64,000 nucleotides of DNA, from positions 13,226,428-13,290,427 of the forward strand of contig NC_064759.1 of assembly GCF_011397635.1 (NCBI RefSeq), given 5' to 3'. Origin of the DNA: Epinephelus fuscoguttatus (lineage: Eukaryota > Chordata > Actinopteri > Perciformes > Serranidae). Below are positions 25,278-36,591 of the stretch, in pieces. The translations under genes were made by a program, and so were the position numbers. Position 1 is the first letter of the stretch; every line of letters starts with the position of its first letter. The notes beneath the pieces were generated by a model. That model was not told where the DNA came from. It ran no database searches and saw nothing but the letters and a program-made list of their open reading frames with translations.

Positions 25278-27182
25278 AATATAACACTCATGTTCTCTGG
25301 TGCACCTTGGCATTATACAGTGAAGGCTTCTCCTTTACACTGGTTACTCTCTTTACAGCCATCTGAAGGCAGCAGGTATGTGTTCCATCTCCAGTCTCTA
25401 ACTGGAGTGATGTTGCGCGCTGTTGAACAGCAATTACGCACGGCAGATCCGCTGCTTACATTTAGTGCAACCAGCATGAGGGTGTTGCAAAATAACCACA
25501 ACATGCCTTTTAGAGTCTCGCCATATTCAGAAATATTAAAACACAAAAGGATTAAATATATTTAAATAGCAAAAGTTAAGACATCAGCTCAAGATGAACA
25601 TCAATAACAACTTTATCTAAATATCCAAGAAGCAGAGGGACATTATGAAAAGCCTTTCAAGTCATAGTCTATAGTCCGTCCATGAGTTGACAGGGTTCTC
25701 AGATGGTGGGTGTAGAGTGTCAAAGACATGACATTCCTGGAATCTAACCCCCTGTTGTTGCATAGAAAGATGTTTCAGCATGGTCTGGCTGGGAAGGAGG
25801 ACTCAGGGAACCAGTCTAAATGCTGATGTGTCATTATTCCAGGGGTGGCCAAACTTTTTTGATTGTGGGCCATATATCGAAAAATATAAGGAGTCACGGG
25901 CCAGACAATAGTAAATGCATCTTTATCAACCACTTACACAGCAAAAAAATCTGTGTTTCGAGACCAGAAAAGGCCGTTAGTTGTAGAAAATTGATTTTCT
26001 ATCAAGATTACTACACAACTCAGTAAATAAGTTAAAGTTTGACATTACAATCATTTATTGGTGGGCCAATATAGTACACAAAGTAGGCTACTTCCTATCT
26101 TCCATGTTTTCAGGTCCGCCGCCATGTTTACTTAGTTAAATGCTTTTAGAACATGGCACTCTTAAATACTTGGTCAATCAACAAAATTCTGCAGTGTTTA
26201 TTTCTAGAGGTATCACCGCTGCTCTGCTGCTCCGTTGCTAGGGACGCCATAGCAACGGCCTTAGACTGAGGAGCATCAAAATCAGTTAACGTTAGTCCAC
26301 ACAGGCCAAATAGGATCAGAGTGGCAAAATGCAGCATTTTCATCTAAGCCTCAGACTTACTGCTCATCAGGTCATTGGCAGCGCTGTCACCAACCACAGC
26401 CAGCGGGCTGGTAAAAAGAGGGGAAGCGTGATCTGACGAGGGATGCATTTAAGCTGAAGACGGATGAAAATGGAGTAGAGTATCTTACCCTTTCTGACAA
26501 CCCTGAAACGAAAAATCACAAAGATCCCAGAGATCTATGCAAACACATTTACAGAGGATGCATATTCGGAGAGCCACAAAACCCAAATTGTCCCGTCAAA
26601 TTTATTAAAAAATATTTATCTCTATATTTTATTTCTATATTTTGGTAGTAAGCCATGTTCTAAGCGGGATAATGTATAGTGAGCCAATGACAGTTGAAAA
26701 ATAACTCTCGACAGGGGAATGCCCCGTTGGGAGTTATTTTTCAACTGTCACCGGCTCACTATACATTATCCCTTACTTAATGACTGCTAATCAATCATTG
26801 CAGGGGAAGCTGGGACATCTCATGTTGAAATTAAGAAGTGCAATGACAGGGCTTGCTTGTAGCAGTTGTTTGAGATGAAAGTTAACTTTTAAAAATTGGC
26901 CCGCAAGCCATTTAAAAACAGGCTGCGGGGTTGTAGTATGGCCACATCTGCATTATTCTATAGCCATCACACTGTGCAATCAACATTTACGTCACAATGA
27001 TAAGTTAAATCTAAAAACGTGTCTATTTCCAAGCTATTATCCTTAATTCTTCTTCCTGTTTGTGTTTATTCCAGGTTCCAAACACACCTGGGATCTTCAC
27101 CAGCCTCATCAGATTTTATCTGTTTCGGAGATTTGCGTCTGTCAATCAGAGCTCGCCGTCCTATAAATCTATGCAGATATGA
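18731..27182 (+). CDS. slc50a1: SWEET-type sugar transporter SLC50A1 (6 exons, 219 aa)
   Basis: Coding exons are 18731-18798, 18997-19074, 19193-19316, 19447-19608, 25025-25144 and 27075-27182; all phases agree. The product is a seven-helix membrane protein made of two MtN3/saliva (PQ-loop) repeats joined by a linker helix. Visible family marks include [19 protein letters not shown] and NNLGWLYYG in the first repeat, [19 protein letters not shown] at the repeat junction and [20 protein letters not shown] in the second. Length is close to the human protein (221 aa as I recall). SLC50A1 moves glucose bidirectionally across Golgi and plasma membranes. Intron 4 (5.4 kb) and intron 5 (1.9 kb) are swollen by transposons; the other introns are short. 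The neighbour efna1 is the same as in mammals. Confidence 0.96.
19083..19127. repeat. (GT)n microsatellite
   Basis: GT run in slc50a1 intron 2. Confidence 0.9.
21164..21394 (+). pseudogene. Remnant of a DNA-transposon protein (N-terminal fragment, possibly Crypton-type)
   Basis: A 76-codon frame begins [17 protein letters not shown] and is rich in Glu and Lys before running out. Acidic MADFN-type N-termini occur in the fish proteins related to Crypton tyrosine recombinases, but this match is from memory and weak. It lies inside the repeat-filled slc50a1 intron 4 and is followed by the same CCATGTT-TAAGCGGG motif and long hairpin as the remnant near 26.4-26.8 kb. Confidence 0.3.
21443..21523. 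repeat. Long imperfect hairpin in slc50a1 intron 4
   Basis: GGTTTTAATGCAC at 21443-21455 pairs exactly with 21511-21523, and pairing continues inward with mismatches (GGGGGCGAAGAACTACCC against GGGTAGTTGCCTCCGC). The structure follows the motif CCATGTTATAAGCGGG at about 21401. It looks like part of a mobile element rather than host sequence. Confidence 0.7.
22434..24073. other. slc50a1 intron 4, unassigned part
   Basis: AT-rich sequence with no exon, clear repeat end or RNA gene that I can support. Confidence 0.5.
24074..24311. repeat. 119-bp perfect tandem duplication
   Basis: Units 24074-24192 and 24193-24311 appear identical base for base, including an 11-base T run. Each begins CATAATAAATAATGG and ends AAAACACTCAA. 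Identity implies a very recent duplication, or an assembly artefact. Confidence 0.9.
25242..25274. repeat. (TA)n microsatellite
   Basis: TA run in slc50a1 intron 5, about 100 bases after the exon 5 donor; a run of 12 C bases precedes it near 25205. Confidence 0.9.
26433..26620 (+). pseudogene. Tyrosine-recombinase-like (Crypton-type) coding remnant
   Basis: An open stretch without ATG reads [14 protein letters not shown], then [17 protein letters not shown], then [14 protein letters not shown]. The pattern of L-x-x-DAFK, EYLTL, a TKNH motif and CPVKFIKKY matches the DUF3504-type domain of Crypton-derived proteins (KCTD1-like, QRICH1 and ZMYM relatives) as I recall it. It is about 60 codons, far shorter than a working recombinase domain, and lacks the catalytic C-terminal part. 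It sits inside an element with hAT-like ends. Confidence 0.45.
26666..26772. repeat. 42-bp-arm hairpin inside the transposon
   Basis: Arms 26666-26707 and 26731-26772 are reverse complements with two mismatches around a 23-base centre, itself partly palindromic (GGGGAATGCCCC). The arms begin GGGATAATGTATAGTGAGCC. It follows CCATGTTCTAAGCGGG, the same context as the hairpin at 21443-21523. Confidence 0.9.
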
Positions 27183-28150
27183 GGATATGAGGGTGGGGGG
27201 GCAGTTATGAAAAGAGATGACACATCTGTTGACGCTGTGGAGGGCTGCAGCGAAGATCTCCCATCACCTGTCTTGTACTTTTAATCATACAGAGACAGTG
27301 GAGAGAAACAGAAAACTGTCATCTGGCGGCACCACTGATGACGTGGAGACAATGTCATGTTTGTCATCATGTCCAGGGGGGGTTTATAAGTTATTAAGTA
27401 GAGTGAAAAAAAATACGTCTTTGATTCAACTTTTTTCTGTCTGCAGCTATTTGTTAAACCTGTGACCTGTGTTTCCTCTCCGTGTCCTTCAAGTGCCTTC
27501 TGTTAGATCCTGTTTGCCATTAAAGATTAATGGCAGTTACTGATCTACCAACATGTCAGGAGACTCGCAGTCCGTCTGTAATCGAGTGAGTCGGATTGAA
27601 CCGTCCTCACCTCATACTAGCCAAAGATTTTATGTAAGTTGTAACTTGCTGGCTGCTATTTTTAATATCGCATATAGTCGATCTCTTCCCTGGTACTCAT
27701 GTATGGAATAATGTAGTAAATAGTTTCATATTTTTCCCTGGTGAGGCACAGATGATTTCATATCCCCTTTAGAGTTGGCACTCATACTGTGCAGATAGAA
27801 TGTTGAGTCATATCTGTTCAGAAATTGTTTACAATATATTTTACGTCCGAGTCTTTTGGTACAGAATGTGTATGCTGGCTCATGTCTGAGATTAAATATC
27901 ATCTACTTATATTGTTAATGCTATTTTTTTATAAGCAATTGTGTAAGAGATTAAATGTGATGAAAGATGATATTAACACCACAGGATTTGTTTATAAGAA
28001 CGAATGATGTTTATTTTTCTGGTGGCTGGTTGGGTAATAGAGTGTCGCTTGTCTCCTCATTATTTTCTGTAATAAGGACGTGTGCTATGCGAATGAAACA
28101 GCTGAGTGTCAGTGCTGAGTCACTCACTTCTGAAGGATGTAAGATCACTG

Positions 28151-28156
28151 AATAAA
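28151..28156 (+). other. Candidate polyadenylation signal of slc50a1
   Basis: AATAAA lies about 970 bases after the slc50a1 stop codon. I saw no better hexamer nearer to the stop, although this is not certain. Confidence 0.35.
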
Positions 28157-28366
28157 AAAATACATTTTTACCACAACCATTAATGACTTTTATTCGCTGA
28201 TTGTTGGTGAAGTTGTAAACATGGTGAACATGAAGGATTTTTTTGGCTCAACAAAGTGAGAAAGTTGCACTTGACCCTTTGAAGTAGGAAGATTTGTGCC
28301 GTAGTTGTGCTGAAGGTTTTGTTTTGGATGCAGTAATGAGCGCGCACATGCAGATGTGTGGAGATA

Positions 28367-28367
<1 letters not shown>

Positions 28368-28400
<33 letters not shown>

Positions 28401-28548
28401 GAGTGGTTGTGCAAGAAGAGACAAAAGCCTGTTTGATGGTGCAGCAGTGCGAAAGAGCTTGTTTGTTTCAGTGTGTTGATATAGAGAGGGCAGTGGTGGG
28501 AAAGGCCACGCCAGAGGTTCTCATCCCGTGTGTGTGTGTGTGTGTGTG
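28368..28548. repeat. Two (GT)n microsatellites
   Basis: GT runs at about 28370-28397 and 28530-28549 create overlapping repeat-derived open frames on both strands. Confidence 0.85.
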
Positions 28549-28559
28549 TTACATTGGCC

Positions 28560-29690
28560 TCTCTTCCTGAGCTCAAACAGCCTGCCCCTGACAGAGAGCA
28601 CACAGACACAACACTGTATTGTGCTGGAGTTGAGTGTTATGTAGAAAAAGCTTAGCGGTGAGGACTGGAGGTGGGAGATAAATGAGCTGCAGTTGAAAGA
28701 GGGAACAAGAAAGAGAAGGGGAAACATTTGAGCAGGAGACGAGGAAGGAGAGGGGAAGAATGTAGAAATGAGACAGGTAGGACACCCGAAAACCTGGGAC
28801 AAGAAGAAAAGTATTCAAAGTCTGTTGTAGCATAACAAAAGTTTAGTAACATAAGGGGGATACTCAGCTTGCTTTCGTCAGGGACTTTTTTGCAAAATGA
28901 CAAGAGGCTAAGGGCCAGTTGGTAGAGTGCTCCAGGGATGACGTTTTTCTGTAGGCTGACACTGAAGTGAGCATCACCCTGGTTCCCTCGACAAAAGCCT
29001 TTGGGATTTTTTCCATTGCATTTTGATTCATTGCAGAGAAAAAACTCTGGCAAAGAAACATTTATGATACTTAGCCATATGTTAGCAACTGACTTTTTAA
29101 AGGACTATTTGGACGGGATTAGTTTTACATAGGGATGTGGACTGATGTCAGTTTACTACAGGATGTCTGTAATGTAAATGTCCGATTCGCACGGGACAAG
29201 AAATCGTCATAATTCTACCAGAGATGGGAGTGGTAACTCGGTTTGCACCCTGGCGTCACCCCCCCTCCACCCCCCGTCGGCATGTGCGTGCAACATTGCT
29301 TCCTGTAAGCATCAGCTGAAGGATAATAATGATTAATGATTAACCCAATGTGAAATATTGCCCAAGACAAGGCTTGTGTGTACACAACGATTAGCAATAT
29401 GGATTTATATTAGGCCTACCTAACACAACCAGAAGTCTTGTGGCTCTGAAAAGTCCTCTCGACCTTTTTGATTGGTCTCCCACGTAGGGCTATGCGATCA
29501 GTAGAAGAATGTCCAAAAGAATGTTTTGGGTTTTTTTTCTTCCCTAAATTATTATAGGATGGGAGGTTGGGGATTTCAATGTGGTGAGTTTTTCCGGGGG
29601 GTGGGGGGTTGTGTGTGTGTGTTCTTTACCTTGACATAATCATCTTGTTGCGCTGGTTGTATATGCAATATGTGGGGGTGGGGGGTGGGG
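28560..29690. other. Intergenic sequence, no gene recognised
   Basis: The 28.65-29.06 kb stretch has open frames on the minus strand, but their composition looks random and I see no splice-compatible exon. Confidence 0.5.
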
Positions 29691-29692
29691 GG

Positions 29693-30010
29693 GGGCAGTA
29701 GCTCAGTCCATAGGGACCTGGGTTGGGAACCGGAGGATCGCCTGCTCGAGTCCCTGTCTGGACCAAATACGGAGCGTGGACTGGTGGCTGGAGAGGCACC
29801 AGATCACCTCCTGGACACCGCCGAGGTGCACTCGAGCAAGGTGCCTAACCCCCCAACCGCTCGGGGCGCCTGACCAAAGGGCAGCCCCCTCACTCATGTA
29901 TAGGTCCTGTTTGTGCATGTGTGTGTGTCTTTCGGACCTGTGTGTAATTGACAAGCAAGAGTGAAAACATTGAATTTCCCCTCAGGGGATTAATAAAGTA
30001 AATAAACTTA
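29693..30010 (+). mobile_element. tRNA-derived SINE
   Basis: The head resembles a tRNA, with an A box (GTAGCTCAGTCCATAGGGAC) and a B box-like CTGCTCGAGTCCC. Then come a family-specific body (CCGAGGTGCACTCGAGCAAGG) and a tail GAATTTCCCCTCAGGGGATT followed by AATAAAGTAAATAAACTTAAAA. The tail matches, in reverse orientation, the fragment at 51.88-51.96 kb, which suggests both borrow the 3' end of the same LINE. Confidence 0.8.
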
Positions 30011-30624
30011 AAACTTAAACTTATGTATGTTGGTACTGTTTACATATTAAGAGAGGTAGGATTGATTTGTCTGCTCTGTCTTTGTTTCCTAATTGGATGT
30101 TACCAATTTTCTTTTCTTTTTCTTCTTTAGTTTAAGAATACCAGTGAACATTTCTTCCAGTGTGACAAATAGAATGTGAATGCTCTGAGCGTAAAATATG
30201 GTAATGTTTTGTTCTTTTCTTTCATTATTGTTTATCTACCTCCCTGGGGAAAAAAACAACTAAAAAATAACAAAAAGTTGGTCACAAAAAAAAAGAAGAA
30301 GAATGTCCACTATCACAACTGCCGTCAACACCGAATGCTTCTTCAAGTGCCTCCATCATCGAAAAAATGCGAAAAAATCATCTGTTTCCAGTAAACTCAC
30401 CAGCCTTCTGTCCCCAAAAATAGTGATTTGACCTAGATGCTTAAAAGGTTATAATTTACCGCCTTAGCATGCTAAGATGTGCTAGTTAGCACTCAACAAA
30501 GTAAAGCTAATGTGAAATAGATTATCAGGTGTTTTGTCACATTAAAATACTGGACACATAAAAATTTTGACTTGATGGTGGTGTTTGATAAAAGGCTGGG
30601 AGATCAGCAAAGTGAAGACAACGA

Positions 30625-30943
30625 TGTGCAGGATTTAGTGGCATCAGGGTTAAGTTGCAGAACTAAAACTTCTCCTGTGTGTCAATCATGTTGGAGTACC
30701 AGGGGGGCAAAATGTGAATGGCCCTTTCTAGAGCGAGTGTTTGGTTTGTCAATTCTGTGTTACTGTAAAACAACATGGCGGAGTCTGTGAGAAGGGACCC
30801 GCTCAGTATGTAGATATAAACAGCTCATTCTAAGGTAACAAAAACACAATTCTTAATGTCAGCTGATTATAACTGCAAACAGCTACAAATTTTATATTAC
30901 ATTTCTTCCAATAGATGCCCCCCAAATCCCACACACTGGACCT
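30625..30943. mobile_element. TTAA-family DNA transposon, copy B (left end eroded)
   Basis: The right end reads CCCCCCAAATCCCACACACTGGACCT and is followed by TTAA (30944-30947), as in copy A. Internal sequence shares GTTTGGTTTGTCAATTCTG and AACATGGCGGAGTC with copies A and C. The left end is degenerate, so the start is approximate. Confidence 0.7.
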
Positions 30944-30947
30944 TTAA

Positions 30948-33900
30948 CCAATTTTATGGCAAGTCATTAAACAGTTGTTGGGACATTTTCCTGTAAACCA
31001 GTATTAGGGAACCTGCAGCTCCTCTTTAGCCCCTCTCCAGTGACTCCTTGGGACTTTGATAAAATATTATATGGAAAAGTATAATGGTTATTTTTGAACA
31101 TTTTAATTTTAGTTATTGCTGTGGATCTTAAGTGATTCTTACATTCTCCAACTGCAAAAATGTGTAGCCTATCTATCACATTGAAAACAAGAAGTTTTAA
31201 CATTCCATCAACTGAAAATGTGCATCATACACCTTTTGCCTGGCACCTTTTCCTCTAACCTCTGCTATTGAGGTTTTGCCAAACCTCAATAGCAGTGCCT
31301 AGTCTTGAACCTCCCAGCTAGGCTAGCAGTGGATTTGTTTGCCTTCACCACCAACACTGCAAAGTTAAACTATTAAATGATCGTACATAACCCACTGCAG
31401 AGTTGCCATCTTGTTCTAAAGCATAATAATGAATGCTAACTTAGACTTTTTAGTAATGTTGATAGGCAAATTTAGACTGAATAGGCTGTGTTAACTCCAT
31501 TACGAGGCACAAATATGTTTTCCAGGTCCAGATGTATTTTCTTTTTCATAATAAAAAATGACTCTTCTGATAGTATAGGTTGCTGACCCCTGCTCTGAAC
31601 CACACATGTGAACCTCATAGTGCTAGAGGTAAAGTCAGAGGATCACCAAAGTGGGTAGAATACATCATCTGAGGACTGTGAATGTGTACAAAATGTCATT
31701 TCAATCTATCCATTACTCGTTGAGACACTTCAGTCTGAAACTCTGCAGCTGAACTACCCACTGACTGACACTGTCAACCCATCTGTGTCTGAGTAGGCCG
31801 TAAGACAACAGAAGAGAAGGGCGTATAAGCAAAGAAAAAAGTAAAATTTGGCACAAGAACAGGAGAATATGGATTTGGCTTGTTCTGTCATAAAGTTATA
31901 ACGACAAAAGTTCAGGAGAAAGAAAAAAGATTAAAAAACGTGGGCAGGATAGTGCAGACGAGCGAGTGCAGACGAGTGAGTCAGACTCATCAGGTCTGAT
32001 AAACAGCTCGGATAATGTGGGAGCCTTTTGAATAGGAATTAGTCATTTAGGAGGAAAAGGAAGGTGGAGGGAAGTTTAGCGGCTGGAAAAATGAGTAAAC
32101 GATGAGTCCAGGAGAAGATAAGGGCGTATTGGATGTTGTCCATTCTTCTGGTTAAAAAAAAGAGACATCAATGAGGTTGGAGAGACAATGCATGGAGTCA
32201 GCTAGACTGGCTGCCCACACCCCTCATTACAAACCATGGCTTTATTACAGGCAGGAAATCAAAGCATGGTCCTTACGATAGTGTGTACATGTCTTTGTTC
32301 GACAGCCAAACAGCGACATGGAGCCTATGTTATGTATATGCATGTGTGTGGAGGAGTAGGGGGTGATGAGGGGGTTAATCAGCCGAACAATGAGTACAAC
32401 TCACAAACAGGATCCCTCTGTTTCCTGAAGTAGAGACCGTCTCCTTAAACAACACACACAAGCTGACTCTTGCGCTTTTGCACACATCCTTAAATCATAC
32501 ACACATTGTATATACAGTAAGTTGTCTCTTTAGAGAGCCACTCCCACAGTCTCTCCCCCCACAAACACCATGTGTGCATTCAGATGTCTATTTTTGTCAT
32601 TATGGGCGAATTCTGATCTATGGGTTTTGTTTCCCCTCCATAATTACACACAACAAAGTCTCTGCTAACATGCAGTCTGCAGCCAGACAGTGTGCACACT
32701 CAGCATATAAACACACAGCATACACACAGCACACTGGGGGGCAGTCAGCAGCCTGTGCACTTTCTACCATCAGTAAAAACACACCTGTCCCAGCTGCTGT
32801 TTTGAAGAGAACAAGAGGGAAGGAAGGAATGTGCTTCTCTCAGTTTTCCTGTCAGCCCCTCACCCCTCCCAGCCGACTTGTTTATCTAATTATTCCCATG
32901 GTCAGCTCATCTTCGCACACAATGTCACATCATTCCTTCTTTCCTTCTTGTGTTTTACTGTTCCCAAATCATATCTCTTACTCGTATCTTCTTACACCCT
33001 CTCTGTCTCAATTTATCACTCTCCTCTGTCACCTTTCATTCCAGTAAAATGACTTGGTGGTCTCGCAGTCCCACATTTATGAAATAGCCACACAGCTGAT
33101 GTTCTGTACACTCAGATCATCTGCAGTGATAATCAGGTCTGTCTTGTGAAGCTGTCAGCCAGTGTAAGATTTATATAGATTTTAAAAGCGGAGCAGAGTG
33201 GAGCGACACAAGCTTTTCCTCGCTCTTGTTGTGCAGCAGATTTCACTCACCGACTACACATAAAAGTCCCCAATTAGCATTCACACCGAGGCTTTCTGTT
33301 ACAGCTTTTTATTGGTGTACATGTATATGCGTGCGCGGCCTTGTTTGTAGATGCATTCGCTGCTGTAGGTATTTATGGGGAGCCATGTGTGCAGGGAGTA
33401 GCAAGTGGCTTCTTATTCCCACTTTCACCAGCTTCTCCACCTTTGTTTTGATTTTGTAATCAGCATTTTTCCCCTCAGAGGCTGGTGGCTGCACAGCTGA
33501 GGGGCTGCGTGCAACGTAAGTAACACACAAAGACCACCTTCCTTTTTTCTCATAAACACAATCACATGTGCATAAAAATGTGACTCTTCAGCTCTTTTAC
33601 TGTTACCAGTTGGCGCTGTAAGACCTTTGCTCCGCACGGAAATAGATATACAGGCAGCCCTCCGGTGGGTCTTCAGGGTTATATGGTGTTGTCCTGTAAG
33701 TCCTCTCTCCCAGATTCCTCCTCCTTCCTCTTCCTCCCCCTTCCCTCTGCTTCTGCAGCCCTCCAGAATGGGAACAGTGAGTGAAGTGATATGTGGACAG
33801 CTAGTTATTAAACTGTCAGAGGACGGGCTGTGGACCAAAACACTGTCAGCATGAAAAACATTTCACCTTTGATATAAATCGTTTGTCAGGTATCCTCCTA

Positions 33901-36490
33901 TCCGGGATTCAATATCTGTGCTCGACACCACTGGACCCAACGACAACGTTACATGTGTCAAGCACAAAGTTTCATTTAGCTTCAAAAGTTGAACACATTT
34001 GCATTAAACTCACAAATGTACCTGCTTTAAATCACGTCTAATACTTGCATAGTGAACGCAAACACAAAGCAGATCCTAGTTGAGGAGAATACGATCAAAA
34101 CTCAAGCCCAACAGGTGGTTCAGTACAGTTAAGGACTTAATGGAGGGTTAATGTTTTTCCAGTCTAAAAATGACACACACTTTTACATTAATACTCACAG
34201 AGCCCGAGGGGCTTTGGTCCTGTCTGAGCATGCTCTCTCACTTTGGCATCCGTCCAGAATACACACATGTGGCAGCCCCGAGTGTGTTTGTGTGTAAAGG
34301 TGGATTTGGAGGTGTTTCTGAGTGGCAACCATGTAAAGTGGATTTGACTGCATGGGCGTATGTGTGTTCATGTTTCACGAAGCTCTGCGAATGGCGGAGA
34401 TCCATTTTGTTTGACAGTTTTACAGACTTGTTTTCTTTTGGAAGAGGTGTAGATCATAGTTGGAACTTGTAAAGTTACTCGGGGGCTCGGAGGCAGAAGT
34501 GTGTGTGTCTGTGTGTGTGTGTGTGTGCAGGACATACACGTCTGCTGTGATGTACAGAGGTGCTGAGGAAAGACAGGAGACACAGCTGTTCAGGGGACTT
34601 GGAGTCTGTGCTTGCATTAGCAAACATTTCTGCAGCTTCCTGCACTGTTTGCACATTTGGAAGTTCGCTACATCTCTTTGCATGTTGAACTTATTCTGCA
34701 TGGCGCTCAGCGGTTTTGTTTGGGTCAACTTCAACACATGAAACAAAGCTTTATTGGGTGTTCAAACACAGTAGTTACATTGCAGGTAATGACTCACAGG
34801 CAACCGTAGCCAGTGATGGTCAATTTTTATCCATGAAAAATGACATCTAAATGTTTACATAAGAGACAGGGCAGTTAAAATATCTTTTCATCTGTATTCC
34901 TCTGAAATTCTAAAGTACCAGGTTTACTCCATTGTTGCTAAGTACTCTAGTTTAGTTGCTTATTCATCCTTTTTTTTTTCAATCATCAGAATATTATTCA
35001 CCTCCTCTATTCAATCAACCTTGAAGAATAAGGATGTTTCACAATTTCAGTTGGAAATTCAGGTGAATTCACACCCAGGTGCTTGCGTGCAAAAGCACAC
35101 AGACAAACAGTGGCTTAACTTTTGTGGGGGCGGAGCTCTGTCAGGTAAACAAGTGTAAACGAATCTGAGCTGTAGCTAAGAAATGAGGCAACCGCGAAAG
35201 CCCAGAGGAGCTGGAAACAGGACTAGACATAGAAAACACCTCAGGAAAGATGCTTTTTTTTAACAACTGTATACCAGTTTGGTATTAATGCAGCTCTGTG
35301 AGGGAGTTTTTCTTCCTCTTTCTGTTTTATGATGTCTTGTTTGTTTGTGTGGTATAAATGCAGTGTAGCTAAGTGTAATTAGATGTGACACTTCCCAGAA
35401 CTTTCCAGGTGCGTTCTATCAGGGGACCGCAGATGTAAATTTGCCAATCTTGGTTAATTGTAGCACATGTATTTTAACTGCTGGTTTATACGCATTGTCA
35501 CTAACAATCAAACAGGTTCAAAAATGGAGGGAAAATGGAGAGAAGAATAAGGAGAAGTAGAGAAATATTCTCCCAGGTGTAACACAATGAATAGCAAGTA
35601 CTGGCTCAGCAGACGAACCAGACAGAAGCTGAAGCTTTTAACTTCTATCTGACCTGTCATCGCAGATTTGTGACCAGACAAGTCGGTGTTGACACATCAT
35701 GCACCTGTTGCTGACTAACTCTGATTCAGAGGGCAGAGGAAATCAGCAAAGCACGAGCAATGTCGCCCCCTAATGGTGCATTTTTATTACTGCATACTCC
35801 TGCAGCAGACAAAAATACCATGACCAATGCACAACCATTCCAGTGTTACACAATATTCAAGGACTACTTCACTGCTTCACCTTTGTCCCTATTCGTCACT
35901 CTGTCTGGGTGATGATAACCTGTTAAAACAATGTTCTGCTTCTACCAGTCCAACTGGCTCACCTGTTGAACCGCCCCCCATCTCTCACCTTGTCTCCTGC
36001 TCACATCTATAACACACTTTATGGGCTCTTAGCGTGCCTCTCTCTGTTGGTGTCGTTTTGTATCAGATGTCCTGAGGTGTGTCTTAAAATGGGTTGATTA
36101 TATCAAAAAAATTGTGGCACAAAAGATCCGTTTTACCTGTTCATACAGATCTTGCACACTCGAGCGATTAAGAGCACGCTTGCCCTTACATGCAGGCGTG
36201 CCCCACGCACTCATAGAGAGCTTTGCCATGACATTTAGACAAAGAGAGTCTGTTTTCATTAATCCCCTCTAGTGTGCTGCTGTTTACTGTCAATCAGAAC
36301 GTTGACAGCTTTATAGCACACTGACTGTTGTATTTGTCCAAAAACATGTTTATCACTTTGGCTGCAGGGCGGGAAAATGACAGGTGGTGATGAAAATACA
36401 TGAAGTTTACAACCAAGCGAGTGCTCTGATTCAAATTAAAAGCCTGTCAGAGATACAAAATGGGGAGCCATACACTAAGGAAAAGGTTTC
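30948..36490. other. Intergenic sequence between slc50a1 and trim46, no gene recognised
   Basis: This stretch holds a perfect hairpin at 31262-31295, short GT tracts (near 34500) and otherwise unique-looking DNA. Open frames of up to 189 codons near 32.5-33.0 kb are low in structure, lack family motifs and show no splice partners. Confidence 0.5.
31262..31295. repeat. Perfect 15-bp inverted repeat
   Basis: CTGCTATTGAGGTTT and its exact reverse complement flank the four-base loop TGCC. Pairing does not extend outward, so this is too short for a miRNA precursor. Its role is unknown. Confidence 0.85.
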
Positions 36491-36498
36491 TGTCTTAA

Positions 36499-36548
36499 AG
36501 GTCCAGTGTGAAGGATGAAGGGGGATATATTGGCAGAAATGGAATATA

Positions 36549-36591
<43 letters not shown>

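Larger units (their letters stand above)
25840..26950. mobile_element. DNA transposon with hAT-like ends and 8-bp target duplication
   Basis: The left end is CAGGGGTGGCCAAAC and the right end is the reverse complement of CAGATGTGGCCATAC. Both are flanked by the perfect 8-bp repeat CATTATTC (25832-25839 and 26951-26958). This is a clear hAT-type insertion of 1.1 kb in slc50a1 intron 5. The interior contains a coding remnant at 26433-26620 and a long hairpin at 26666-26772, so the unit is composite. Confidence 0.85.

Noticed and set aside
29693-29765. Possible tRNA gene
   Set aside because: A and B boxes are present but the acceptor and anticodon stems do not pair, and the sequence continues into a SINE body and tail.
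32478-33047. Plus-strand frame of 189 codons
   Set aside because: It has no domain, signal or splice context, and overlapping frames of similar quality occur. It is within chance for 64 kb of six-frame translation given the local pyrimidine bias.
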